Part shown: piece by piece, positions 45,876-56,263 of the stretch
Layout: each line of letters begins with the position of its first letter
How positions within the stretch are numbered: the stretch's first letter is position 1
From: Rhizodiscina lignyota
Lineage: Eukaryota > Ascomycota > Dothideomycetes > Aulographales > Rhizodiscinaceae
DNA length: 64,000 nucleotides
Direction of reading: 5' to 3'
Assembly: GCA_010015805.1 (NCBI GenBank)
Contig: ML978126.1
Coordinates: 1,488,001 to 1,552,000 of the forward strand
Made by a program: the position numbers and the translations under genes
Notes under the pieces: model-generated
Database searches by the model: none
What the model saw: the letters and a program-made list of their open reading frames with translations, nothing else
Told to the model about the DNA's origin: nothing

Positions 45876-47616
45876 TCATACCATCGTGCCAGCTAGATTC
45901 AAAAGGGATCCGAGATTATCGACTCCTGCGTTCCACTTATCCAGTTTCTGTGCATTTGACACCAGGTAACCGGACTGCTGTGTGTCGATCAGATCGCCCA
46001 AAGTTACCAGTCCGCTTGTTTGGAGTACTCGGCTAGCTTCATACTCCACTTCCCAAGCAGCCTGCGAGGGCGCCTCCCAAAGATATTTGAGGCCAGGAAG
46101 CGGCAGAGATCTGTAGCTTTGCGATGGGTCACAAACAACTCCGGTCTTGACACATATGGCGCAGCCAATGAGGAACCATAGATTCGACAGCCTGAACAAC
46201 GGCAATTAGCAAGGATGCGACAACCACGCAAAGAGGAGGCGTACCGTCGTTGGGATTCGGCAAAAATCCAATCTTGCCAATTCAAGCTTGGGTTAGAAAG
46301 CTCACTCTGGGTAAGAGATCCTACGCCGCAGATCTGTTTAAATGACATGTAGAGGACCTTCACAGGTTAGCTCTCGATTCTCGAAGGGAAAGTACCATGA
46401 GGCTCATACGTGTAATGCGCTGAGAAGATCCAGGCTAGTCTCTCCACTTTCAGGGGACTGGTCAACGATACACATGATCAGGTAGATCGTGCAAGCTTGC
46501 ACTGCGGCAAGAAGTTCGAATGTGGACATGCGGTGCTCCTTTGCATTGTCAGAATGCGAACACAGTGGAGCAAAGATACGCACCTCATTGGCAAACCGAC
46601 GATATTCAGCCTTGATGGTAGACCAAAGAAAAGGCTTCGTTTCAGATGTTCGTGAAGCAAACATTTGCGCAATGCCCATGCAGGTTGAAAGGGCTTCAGG
46701 TAGAGCAGCTCCTTCTGACTTTGAGAGGAGGTGCGAGTGCGGATGGATAAACCAGGGGAAAGTCTCTCTTCGCAACATCATTGTAGGAAATGACCTCAAT
46801 GACTGAATGATAAGATCTGCGTTGTGTTGGGCGTGGGGCCGCTCTGTTTGCTGGATCACCAAGAGATTTGAATCCAGCTCCATCTTGGGATTCTCAATTA
46901 CTGCTGAGAGAGAGACTCTGCCTGTCCATGAACACCAATTTGGTTGGTCTGATTTGTCTTTTGGAACCACTGAGACATTTGATAGACATTGAAGCTGACC
47001 AGCTGTGTAATCTTCGAGCGCGAAGAGCCCCTCAAGATCGAGAGGCTCATTGAACGAAAATGCTTCCGTGTTCAAGTCAACTGATGAAAGACCATGGCTG
47101 CTGGTAATCTCAAGCTGGGTGACATCTCTGGCTGAACGGCCGATAAAGGCAGTACTTGTGTCGGATAAGATTCCACCATCGGCATACAACCGCGAAGATT
47201 CGAGAGCGGCAATTGGTCTGCTCCAAGATCTTGCGCTTCCCTGGTGGACTGCTCCTGATGATGCGGGAGTCCCCCGTCTTTCCACTGCCGCCGCTCCATC
47301 GTATACACACTCGACACTCTTCTTCATGCACCGTGAACAAGGCGTCTCAAAGCTACATTTTATCTTCGCGGCGTTACACGCGCGACACGATCGGGGACGA
47401 TTGCGCGTGCGACTACCACAATATCGAAGATGACGATGGCGTGTGGACTCTGTTCCGAGTGTCAGATAAAGACGGAGTAGCAACACATGTCCCAGAGGAA
47501 ATCCTACCACTTGTGAATGGTTTGTCACAGCGCGAGCAAAAATAAATGGCCGCTGTCGAAGAGGAATTGTAAGACGGCCGGTTGGGCGAATCGGTAAAGA
47601 TTGCTTCTCCCTCCAT
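45876..47616 (-). CDS. Transcription factor with C2HC finger plus Zn2Cys6 cluster
   Basis: Four exons on the minus strand: 47616-47508, 47449-46410, 46357-46245 and 46191-45876, with introns of 58, 52 and 53 nt; 525 residues. The start MEGEAIFTD is supported because splicing over 47450-47507 completes a zinc finger: YFCSRCDKPFTS joins ESTRHRHLRYC, giving a C-x2-C...H-x3-C finger. It is followed directly by a Zn2Cys6 cluster, CRACNAAKIKCSFETPCSRCMKKSVEC. This C2H2/C2HC plus Zn2Cys6 order is a known fungal regulator architecture. The remainder is a helical regulatory region without a named domain. The adjacent dehydrogenase is a plausible target by proximity (inference). Confidence 0.88.
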
Positions 47617-48328
47617 GATTTGCTATGTACAATTAATAGTTGAAAAGAACCAGGCAATTACGTCCTTGCCTTGGACAAAACGCAGAGGATTGCTAGCGCC
47701 ACCGTCGACCTAATGCGTGCAAGGCTGATGACTAATTCCAAGCGGTATACATGTAAAGGCGGGTCAGAACTAGGAGGTTTCCTTAGTTACGGCCAAATTG
47801 GCCGATTCCACCCTTGGCAAGATCCAGGGGCCGTGCTAGGCTCCAGGTGCGAAAGTCAGAATGGAGTGAATGGAGTCTGATATACTGGTTTGGGCAGAAA
47901 GAGGATACGTCAGCGCATATGATCAGGATCAAACCACCTGCTCCCACACTCCCATGAGGATGCCCTCTTTCCTTAGAGCTGTATCGAATCTTTGTGCTTA
48001 ACAGCAACAGCGAATGGCGATGGTTCGGATCTATCAATGTCGCTTATCTTTCGGCGCTTACTCTGCAAATCCCCACGCTTCCGCCGCACTTAGTAAAGAT
48101 CCAGGACGCAAAGCCTCAATAGGCAGTTGCAGGGATCACATGCATGTGGTATAGTCTGTCAAAGTCGGCGTCAGTCAACATGAATTGAAGCATTGAGTGA
48201 ATCACTGCCGTGCCTCACCTGTATAAAACGTGCCCATGACACCGAATAGATCTCCAGCTTCAGTATCACTACATCCTCACTCCATTGCTTTGTGAAAAAT
48301 TCCGAACTCCAAACACGTCGAAACAACC
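47617..48328. other. Divergent promoter, transcription factor / GFA gene
   Basis: About 710 bp between divergent genes. A TATA box near the right end is listed separately. No gene seen. Confidence 0.45.
48222..48228 (+). promoter_or_regulatory. TATA box
   Basis: TATAAAA about 100 bp before the ATG of the GFA-domain gene; sequence and distance are typical. Confidence 0.45.
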
Positions 48329-48993
48329 ATGGCTGAGGGATTCGCTACCGCCGACAAATCCAAGCCTTACGTTCCTCTAAATTGTGCCGGCAACGACATC
48401 GACCGCGGGTACAAAGATGGTGACGCGACAGCTACCTGCTTCTGTGGCGCCGTGCAACTGGCCTTTGTAAGCCCGATATCTGAATGCTGCACAAGAGATC
48501 TGGCCATGCGCTGTCCCTCCCCATTCCTCACTACCAAACTTGCCTGTCCCTGCTCTAATAATGCCACTAGCCAACTGAAGGCCCGGGCCTTGTGAATACG
48601 TTCGTCTGCAATTGTGTCGATTGCCGCAAACTCACCGCCTCAATGTTCGCATCCAACTTCACCATTGACGCCAAATATTTGACGCACGTGCGCGGGCGCG
48701 ACAACCTCAAGAGCTGGGCCAACTCAGTCACTCCAGTTAGGGAAAACACCACCATGACCGACTACTTCTGCTCCACGTGTGGAACGCTCATGTACCGCAT
48801 CAGCTCGGCCTTCCCAGCGGCGCCCATACTGCGCATCGGCAGTGTGGATGACCTCAGCCTGCACGAGACTAAATTGAAGCCGCAATGGGAGCAGTTTACC
48901 AAGGACCGAGTCCGTTGGTTTCCTGGCGTGCAAGACGAGGAGATCAAGCGGCTGGAGGGCAATTCGCTGACCTACACTCTTAAGGACGGTTGA
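48329..48993 (+). CDS. GFA-domain (CENP-V/GFA) zinc protein
   Basis: Two exons, 48329-48466 and 48571-48993, with a 104-nt intron (48467-48570); 186 residues. Zinc ligands of the GFA fold are all present: CFCGAVQL in exon 1, CNCVDCRKLT just after the splice, and CSTCGTLMYR later. Family members include glutathione-dependent formaldehyde-activating enzymes and many fungal proteins of unknown substrate; the fold binds zinc and probably a glutathione adduct. No signal peptide, so cytosolic. It could take part in detoxification or secondary metabolism. It is divergent from the C2HC/Zn2Cys6 regulator. Confidence 0.9.
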
Positions 48994-49329
48994 GAAATGT
49001 GTAGGATAGATCAGCCTAAGAGTGGGTAGTTAGTTTAAGTAGAAAGAGAATAGCGCGTATAATCGGGAAGACGAAAACAGATCGCGCTGGTATTAAGTTC
49101 TAACGATTTTGGCCTCGATACTGAATTGCGAACTGTGATGTTTCGCTATACCGCGGTGCATATGAGAAACCCTTGCCGACCACAAAGGAAAAACGAAAGA
49201 ATGGCCAATTCAGAGAATTAGATCATCGCAGATCTATATTGGCCCAATTTTCGGTCATTCGTAGGTACAGGAGGGGCCAGTTTCAGAATGATCTGTTGTA
49301 TTCACGACTGTACGACCTGTACTCCTCTT
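48994..49329. other. Intergenic between convergent genes
   Basis: About 340 bp with two 3' ends; nothing else seen. Confidence 0.4.
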
Positions 49330-50842
49330 TCAATATAGGTCGTCCAAGTTGTTCATGACATTGACACCCTCAGCATCCTCTAATGCGGACAATACTAAAT
49401 CGTCTTCCGCAGGCTTGACACCCTCTTTCTGCATCTTCGCTGCAACCTCATCCACCTCTTTCCATACTCGCAATAAGTTCCTGCCCGCCACCTTTGCACA
49501 ATCTTCCTCGCTCACTCCTGCTTTGAGCAGCATCGCAATGAGGTTCGGAAATTTCGTCACGTCCTCCAGTCCTCTTGGGGTCGTCTCGATGCCGTCGTAG
49601 TCGCTGCCAATGCCGACATGATCATATCCGATCAAGTCTCCAATGTGCATGATGTGCCTGACCACCTGTGTGATTGTATTGTTCTTGTCTACATATGCAG
49701 GGACTCCGTTCTCCAAGTCCTCGCCGTCGCAGCTCACGAACTGCGGCGCGAAGTTGACCATGACCACGCTGTTCCTCTTCTTGACAAGTTGCAGCACATG
49801 GTCCGGAACATTCCTTGGATGTGGGCAGATCGCATAAGCCGAGCTGTGGCTGAATATTGGTGGTGCAATGCTTCCCTTCCAGCCGTCCTTGCCAGATAAG
49901 ACATCGACCATGGTATCGGCGGAGACGTGACTCAAATCGACAATCATACCCATGCGGTTCATTTCCCGGATGAGCGTCATGCCGGCAGGACTCACGCCGT
50001 GCCACAAGGGTTCGGACTTTCGTGACCCGCCAGCTTCGGTAATTATGGCGGCATCAACGTACTTGTTGTGGCAATTCCAGGACAAGGTCGCATAGCGTAC
50101 CCCAAGCTGGTGGTAGAGCCGCAGAGTCGCCAGCGAGTTGCCGATCTGATGGAGGCCTTCAATGATGTACGGAGCGATGAACTGGCCTTTCTCAAATGCA
50201 GCAAGTGCTGCGTCGGCATTGGGGGCAGCGGTGAAGTATTTGGGGTATTCAAGAGCCAGACGGTGGTAGAGGTCAAGCTGATCGAGCGTTGCACGAACGA
50301 CTATATCGAGCTGTTAGCTCATCAGCGCCATCATTGTGAAAATACTTACTGGGATAGTAATTTTCCGACGAAAAATCTGTAACGTTCTGAGGACATGACA
50401 TGAAAGCAGACCAGAACGCTCCACCATATTTCCCTTTCTTGATCCTTGGGATATCCACATGGCCGGTCAAGCCACCCTTCTCCCACTCTTGCTTGAACGG
50501 GGTGTCGTAAATGTGGTTTTTGTACAAGTAGCGAAGCATAATAGCCAGATCATTGTGCCCATCTATGAGTGGATTCTCGTCTAAAATCTTGTTTGCTCTT
50601 CGGACGTACTCTCGGTCCCTCAGCCTGTTGCCTCCAGTGGGGACTGGAGCCGTGGATGGGGTATTGACGGCATTACGGATAATTTGGACAAAGTACGCCA
50701 AACTTGCAAAGAAAAAGATGATGATAAGGATACCCCATTTCCAAGACACTTGAATGGGCTTCGGCTCCTGCAGGCGCCGGCCGTGTCGACTCGCAACTAA
50801 AGGATCGGATTCTCCGGGTGTGGCCTTCTTCTCGTCGCTCAT
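49330..50842 (-). CDS. Membrane dipeptidase (peptidase family M19)
   Basis: Zinc dipeptidase related to renal dipeptidase, hydrolysing dipeptides. Two exons, 50842-50350 and 50300-49330, with a 49-nt intron (50301-50349); 487 residues. The start MSDEKKATPG gives a short cytosolic tail and a membrane anchor (residues ~35-55, WGILIIIFFFASLAYFV), so the catalytic domain faces the lumen or outside. M19 metal ligands are visible: LIDGHNDLA (His96, Asp98), the Glu in IIEGLHQ, DLSHVS and IFSHSSA; GSDYDG near the C-terminus is also characteristic. An upstream in-frame ATG (50974) would add 44 residues. Human M19 enzymes are GPI-anchored, while this one is predicted N-anchored. Confidence 0.93.
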
Positions 50843-51127
50843 ATTTACAAAGGCGTCAATTGAATACAGTAGACGAGTCTTGACAGTGTAAGGAAGGAAA
50901 ATGGACGCAATTGAGGAAAGAAAAGACGCGTCGCTGATGCCTGTCGATAGGTAATCGATATCATCTTCGCTCAACGGAGTTAGCGTCGGCGATTGGAGAG
51001 TGGCAGGGTTCCCGTTTTAAGTTTAGCTCCGAGTTTGGAGGATTTATTGTGAGCATCAACAATTCCACTCACCTTCAACACAGCACACACTCTCAACTCA
51101 AGCTCTCCTTCCTCCAACACCGATAAC

Positions 51128-51725
51128 ATGGCGATCGTGTCGTCTTTCACGCTCATCAAATTGGTTGCCCTTTTTCACGGCATAGTGGGCTTCTACCTCA
51201 TATTCGCACCAAACATCATCGCGGAACACAATTTTGTTTGGATGATGGGCGAGGCCTTGGGACTTGTACGTTTCACATCACAATACCTGCTTTAATGAAC
51301 AGACTTTATTAACATAGCGGTCCTCGGATAAGCCTGAAACCGCAGACTTCACAACTCTCTCTGGGCCAATTTCGTTCCTCGCAGTTCTCTTCTGCTACTT
51401 TGCAGCTCTCGACTTCTGCATGACCCCTCCAATCGTAGAAGAAGAGCAAGCACGCAACTACTGGACTCGGTCTACCCCTTTGCGCCTGGCACTTCTCTTC
51501 ATGTTCAGCTGCTATATCTACCTCACCAAGGAGGGCGGTCTGCTCGGGAGCAAGCACCACGCGTGGGGACACACGCCAAGTCCTGGCGACTACTTGAGGA
51601 ACCGCGTGATCTTTACCTGGGCATTCACCCAAATGCTGGCCTTGTTTTGGGTGTATGCTCTGCTGGGAGAGGAGAGCAAGCAGGTGGCTGAACGTCAGGC
51701 TGAGCGGAGGATGAGGGAGGAGTAG
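51128..51725 (+). CDS. ILM1: Ilm1-family membrane protein
   Basis: Two exons, 51128-51265 and 51318-51725, with a 52-nt intron; 181 residues. Four hydrophobic segments are visible: ~9-27, 67-85, about 100-118, and 148-165. Family features from memory of fungal Ilm1 proteins (named in yeast for increased loss of mitochondrial DNA) are a short N-terminus MAxxSSFTLIK, a MGEALGL segment, the YLTKEGG stretch and LRNRVIFTWAF before the last helix. Residues after the last helix are charged. Length fits. The biochemical role is unknown; the yeast protein is in the ER. Symbol given by family resemblance, not by search. Confidence 0.75.
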
Positions 51726-52210
51726 TGAGGAGACGAAGGGGAGAACGGATGATCACTTTCGCGCTGGCGCAAGATACCCAAATACAACTGTGTAAATATG
51801 CCTTGATCGCTCGATAATGAATTGAAGCTCAATGAGCGATACACCACACATAACTTCTTGCGAATTGTGTCATTGATCTCGCTGAGGCCGAAGAAGCATT
51901 TTATTTAAATGAACTGCATATGATCTGAGCATATATTCACCGTAAAAGTGTCCTCGATTGATGTTCTACCTTGGCCATTTTGATTTCCATTGCGAGAGTA
52001 AGAGGTAGTTGTATTTAGAAAGCTGTCGCCGCACCTTTCCGTATCCGTATTTGTGGCTGACGACTTTCAGCCCTACCACATTCCAGAACCAACCAAATAC
52101 GATAGAGGATTTATGCGTAAACCAACTTCAAGGCAATCGTAACTCACTCAGTTTGCTTTAAGCAAACCTCCAAACTTCTTATAGTCGCTCATTTATGCCA
52201 GCCTACTTTG
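51726..52210. other. Intergenic before GH114 gene
   Basis: About 485 bp, AT-rich in parts; no gene seen. Confidence 0.4.
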
Positions 52211-53242
52211 ATGTCTTCATCAGCACCAGACGCAGAAGTGCCACACTCGAAATCGCAGCTGCCTGGCAAGACGTCATGGTGGTCTCGCCAAAGCTTATGG
52301 AAAAAGATACTCTTGGTTCTTATTTCACTCCTTGTGATAATAGGTCTTGCAGTCGGACTAGGGGTCGGGCTCACGGTTGGCAACAACGGCGATAGTTCAT
52401 CGAGTTCACCTTCTCCTTCACCACTACCACCTTACAGGCTTCCAAATGGTACGGTATGGCAGCCTTCAGTCAACAGTTCATGGCAGATCATCCTCCAAAA
52501 TCCACTCGAACTTTCTGCAGACGCTATTTCTATATCTCCCAATGTCTCAATTTTCGACATCGACATGTTCACGAACAACAAAACAGTCGTGGATGGCCTG
52601 CATCGTCTTGGAAAGAAGGTCATTTGCTACTTCTCAGCCGGCTCGTATGAACCAGATCGACCTGACTCTTCCGATTTCCACTCTAGCGACAAAGGCAAAG
52701 AACTGGATGGCTGGCCTGGAGAGTACTGGCTCAATCTCAGCAGCTCGAATGTGCGCGATATCATGAAGAAACGCATGGATGTTGCAGTACAGAAGGGCTG
52801 TGATGCCATCGACCCGGACAATGTTGATGGCTACGATAATGACAACGGTCTGGGTCTCACACAAGATGACTCCGTTGAGTACATGCGATTTTTGGCCACG
52901 GAGGCGCAAAGTCGGAACCTTACGATCGGGCTGAAGAATGCTGATGCTATCATTCCGAAAGTGCTGTCGATTGTTCAATTCTCCGTCAACGAGCAATGCG
53001 TTGAGTACTCTGAATGCATGACATATGCGCCGTTCATCGATGCTGGGAAGCCAGTATTCCATATCGAGTACCCGGACGGCGCCCCCAAACTCTCAGCAAG
53101 TACAGTTACGAAGTACTGTTCCGATACTGGCGACGGGGACGGCGCAAAACTGTTCAGCACTGTGCTGAAGACGATGGACCTTGATGGGTGGGTGGAATAC
53201 TGCAACCGCGCGATGGCGACAACATCTCTGGACACTACGTGA
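52211..53242 (+). CDS. GH114 endo-alpha-1,4-polygalactosaminidase-like, membrane-anchored
   Basis: 343 residues from the ATG at 52211. Residues ~30-57 form a signal anchor (KKILLVLISLLVIIGLAVGLG), then a Ser/Pro linker, so the catalytic domain should lie outside the membrane. GH114 features: DIDMFTNN, KVICYFSAGSYEPDRPD, YWLNLSSSNVRDIM, and the acidic IDPDNVDGYDND motif, then GLKNADAI and EYSECMTYAPF. The characterised fungal member is Ega3, which cuts galactosaminogalactan and is similarly membrane-anchored. None of the other galactosaminogalactan biosynthesis genes is in this window. A possible 3' splice (53239-53299) would replace the stop with a longer tail (see findings). Confidence 0.9.
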   Translation: MSSSAPDAEVPHSKSQLPGKTSWWSRQSLWKKILLVLISLLVIIGLAVGLGVGLTVGNNGDSSSSSPSPSPLPPYRLPNGTVWQPSVNSSWQIILQNPLELSADAISISPNVSIFDIDMFTNNKTVVDGLHRLGKKVICYFSAGSYEPDRPDSSDFHSSDKGKELDGWPGEYWLNLSSSNVRDIMKKRMDVAVQKGCDAIDPDNVDGYDNDNGLGLTQDDSVEYMRFLATEAQSRNLTIGLKNADAIIPKVLSIVQFSVNEQCVEYSECMTYAPFIDAGKPVFHIEYPDGAPKLSASTVTKYCSDTGDGDGAKLFSTVLKTMDLDGWVEYCNRAMATTSLDTT

Positions 53243-53538
53243 GGGTACGACTTCACTTCTCCATGGCTAATAGTTCCTCTTCTCATAAAATTTCCACAGC
53301 CCGACCTACCTGCCGCCACAATCTAACTTCCTCCTCTATAACTGGTACGCTCGCGTAAACACATGCCTCAGCCGCAGTGACCACATTGATCAGGAAACCT
53401 CACAGACGGCGCACCGCTACAAATTCTTAGACAGATCGAAGGAAGCCAAACTTTTTGTTCATTCAAGGTCATCGAATTACGGCCGTTATATATCGCTTGA
53501 AACGTCCAATTCACAGATCTGCGGGTCCATATCAATAT

Positions 53539-55239
53539 TCACTCGATCTCAGTCGCACCGCCATGGACCTTTAATCTCGCATTCTCTTTCTCCAAGAACT
53601 CCGCTTGCTCAAGCCTGGATTTCTTCACATCCACGAAGAAGAATAGCCACGCGAAACTGGCCAGGCTCAGCGCGAACAGGAAGTAGAACGGCATCGACTC
53701 GTTCCCGGTCGGACTCGCATCGATGATCGCGCTGCTCACAATTGGCCCGATAAATGCACTTGTCTTGCCGATGATGCTGAACAAGCTGAAGAACAGGAAC
53801 TCACGTCCTCGTGGCGTAACCTCAGATATCATCGTCTGGCTGTATGAGTACCATGGGCACACGAACAGGCCGTAGAAAGCTTGGTACACCCACACCTCCC
53901 ACACATGATGGAAGCCGAAGGACTGCGTCCAGATGCCGATCATACCCCAGCCATCGAGCAGAATGATGCCAACGGCAACGGCATTGAACATCGTCTTCGT
54001 CGTGAGCTGGTAGCGCTTCTGGATGGTCCAGAAAGTGAAGATCCCGACGGCTTGCGCGGCGATGCCGACGATAAGGAGGTACGTGAGTTCGAGGGAGTTG
54101 TAAGCGACGATCGAGTTCTGCAGCGTCGCGATGACGGTGACAGTGGTGTTGAGCGAGTCGCCGAGGAGGAAGTAACCGATTAGATACGCGAGACTCTGCT
54201 TCAGCTGCCAAACTTGTGCGCACGCAGCCCAGAGGTTCAGGAAGCCAGCTTTGACGATGTTCATGCCTGGTTCCAGGCCAGGCCGGCGCTGTACACCGTT
54301 AGCGTCGTTTAAGACTCTCAGAAATTCGAATTGCTCCTACCTTCTCGAGAAAAAACCATGGAATGGCCAACAAGATCCACACCCCCGTAGCGAACGCAAT
54401 GAGCACGCTCAAACCCCAATTATTGTTGGCCGCGCTCGCGTTGACATTCAAGCCAAACATAATCCCCACTATAATCGCAAGAATGACAATCTCGCCCAGA
54501 CTCTGGATGTAGAACGCAACATTGCTTAGCCGATTGCGCATCAGGCTGTCCTCCCTGTCATACTCTTCTCGATCAATCTCGCCATTCTCGTACGCTTGCG
54601 CGCGAGCTCTCAGATGTGCTGTATTCCTGGCCAAGCCTGGGAAGGCCGCAGTCCAGAACGTCAATGTGGTTTGATATGCGATCAACCCAACAATATAAAG
54701 GCCTGTACCGATCTGCCACTTGTTGTCTGTATGTACGCCTAGCCAGCCGAATCCTATGCCCCATGCGACGAAAGAAAGAACGATGAGGATGTTGGGACGC
54801 CAGGAGCCAAAGTCGGCAAACGATCCGAGGAAGAGAAAGACGAAGATCTGAATCGCGAATGAGATGCCGTTGGAGAGCAGCACGATGGAGTTTATAGTGC
54901 GATCGCGGCCAGCGAAGTGCAGAACACCAGCATCACCTGCGGCCTCGTAGAGGAGGTTCTGGAAGGCAGTGGGCGCGAAGTTGAAGAGGGTTAAGCCATT
55001 GTTGCCAATGTAATAGCTATGACGTTGAGTTTAGCTTCTGTACCATGCAGACTGGAATTGGACGTCACTCACCTATAGTATGCCCAAATTTCCCACTTCC
55101 CTGTCTCGAACTGCTCGTCAAACTGGTCTGGCGCCACTGGCCGTTCCGCGTCGTCTTTGTAGCCACTGGTGATCGATCCTCTCTTCGCATCTTCACCAGG
55201 TGCTTCGAGGATATCGAATCCGGCATGGGGAGAAGCCAT
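53539..55239 (-). CDS. Atg22-like major facilitator transporter
   Basis: Three exons on the minus strand: 55239-55073, 55016-54341 and 54288-53539, with introns of 56 and 52 nt; 530 residues. The start MASPHAGFDI is the first ATG. About 12 hydrophobic segments are predicted across the protein. Family features include the early WAYYSYYIGNNG region, NILIVLSF, the charged central loop (ENGEIDREEYDRED), and VCPWYSYSQTMISEVTPRGREFLFFSLF, which closely resembles Atg22-type transporters. In yeast Atg22 exports amino acids from the vacuole after autophagy; other fungal paralogues are less well known, so I give no symbol. The splices join cleanly in phase. Confidence 0.9.
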
Positions 55240-56263
55240 CTTAACAATTTGAAATATACACCTTCAACTTCCCCCTTGGCTAATAGATGATAGGAATCGG
55301 TCGATGGAAGCTTTGCATCTGTACGTGAATCCTTTGCATTTGCGCCTGCTCCCTGATCCCAATGAAGCTTCGGCTGCCCTGATGGGCCTCGTCATAGCTG
55401 GGGACTTGTGCATCTTTATGGATGTCGTGCTGCGGGTGCTACATCACTAGCAGAATGCTAAGGATGAAATCTCTGCATGCTGACCTGCGAAGGGCGATTG
55501 ATGGGACATGGACCTACCGGCTTCAGCTTAAGGGCTCTTATCTTCGGCCTATCCAGCAATGCCGTTCCTGATGATGCAACGGTGTGCATGGGTGGCTCCG
55601 ATGGCGAGATTGATCCTCATTGAACGAACGCTCGACTGGAGGGACAAGAGCACCGCATCTGGGGTAGATCGCCGAGCTGCGGGAGGATGGGACGGCACGT
55701 GGTGGTGAAGCTTGGCTTTGCTTTTGCCCGCGCGCCGTTGCACGAACAACCACGCCAGACGCCACCACTTTTCGTACGAGATTCTACCAGCGTTCGCCTT
55801 TTTCAAATGTCGCCTCCATGAGCAGAGATAAGGCGCCAGATCACCTGACCCCGCGTTGAGATGGAGCCTTGCTGCACGTATCCTCGCTCTGTGAGCTGTC
55901 CGGACGAATACTTCAATGCTCCCCTTCTGGCACCGGTCAGCCTTGTCACCGGTCTCCAGAGCATTGCCCAAGCATCTTCTTTGGACAACATGAGCAAACA
56001 TATTCTGCAGGGTGGTCTCAATGCATATCCGCTTGCAGCACAACGAATAGAACATGCCACACTTCACCTCCGGTCTCAGGTGAGGCTGCACTGTGCCTCC
56101 CCCGCACAGCCAAGGCACACGTAGATGGATGTATTTATCATTCTTGGAAAGCGGTCTCTGGATCTTTTAGTTGTGTTTCACTGAACTCGAACAATTCAAT
56201 TTTGCCAGCGAGTCGCCCGATTCTATCACCTTTGACTTTGCAAAACTCCTTCTCATCACAATC
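55240..56263. other. Divergent promoter, Atg22-like / AAA ATPase
   Basis: About 1 kb. A 189-codon minus frame (55549-56118) and a long plus frame overlapping the AAA start look like chance frames: no domain, Cys/His/Arg-rich. No gene supported. Confidence 0.45.

Noticed and set aside
55549-56118. 189-codon minus-strand ORF between the Atg22-like and AAA genes
   Set aside because: No domain, biased Cys/His/Arg content, and overlap with equally long plus-strand frames; likely chance.
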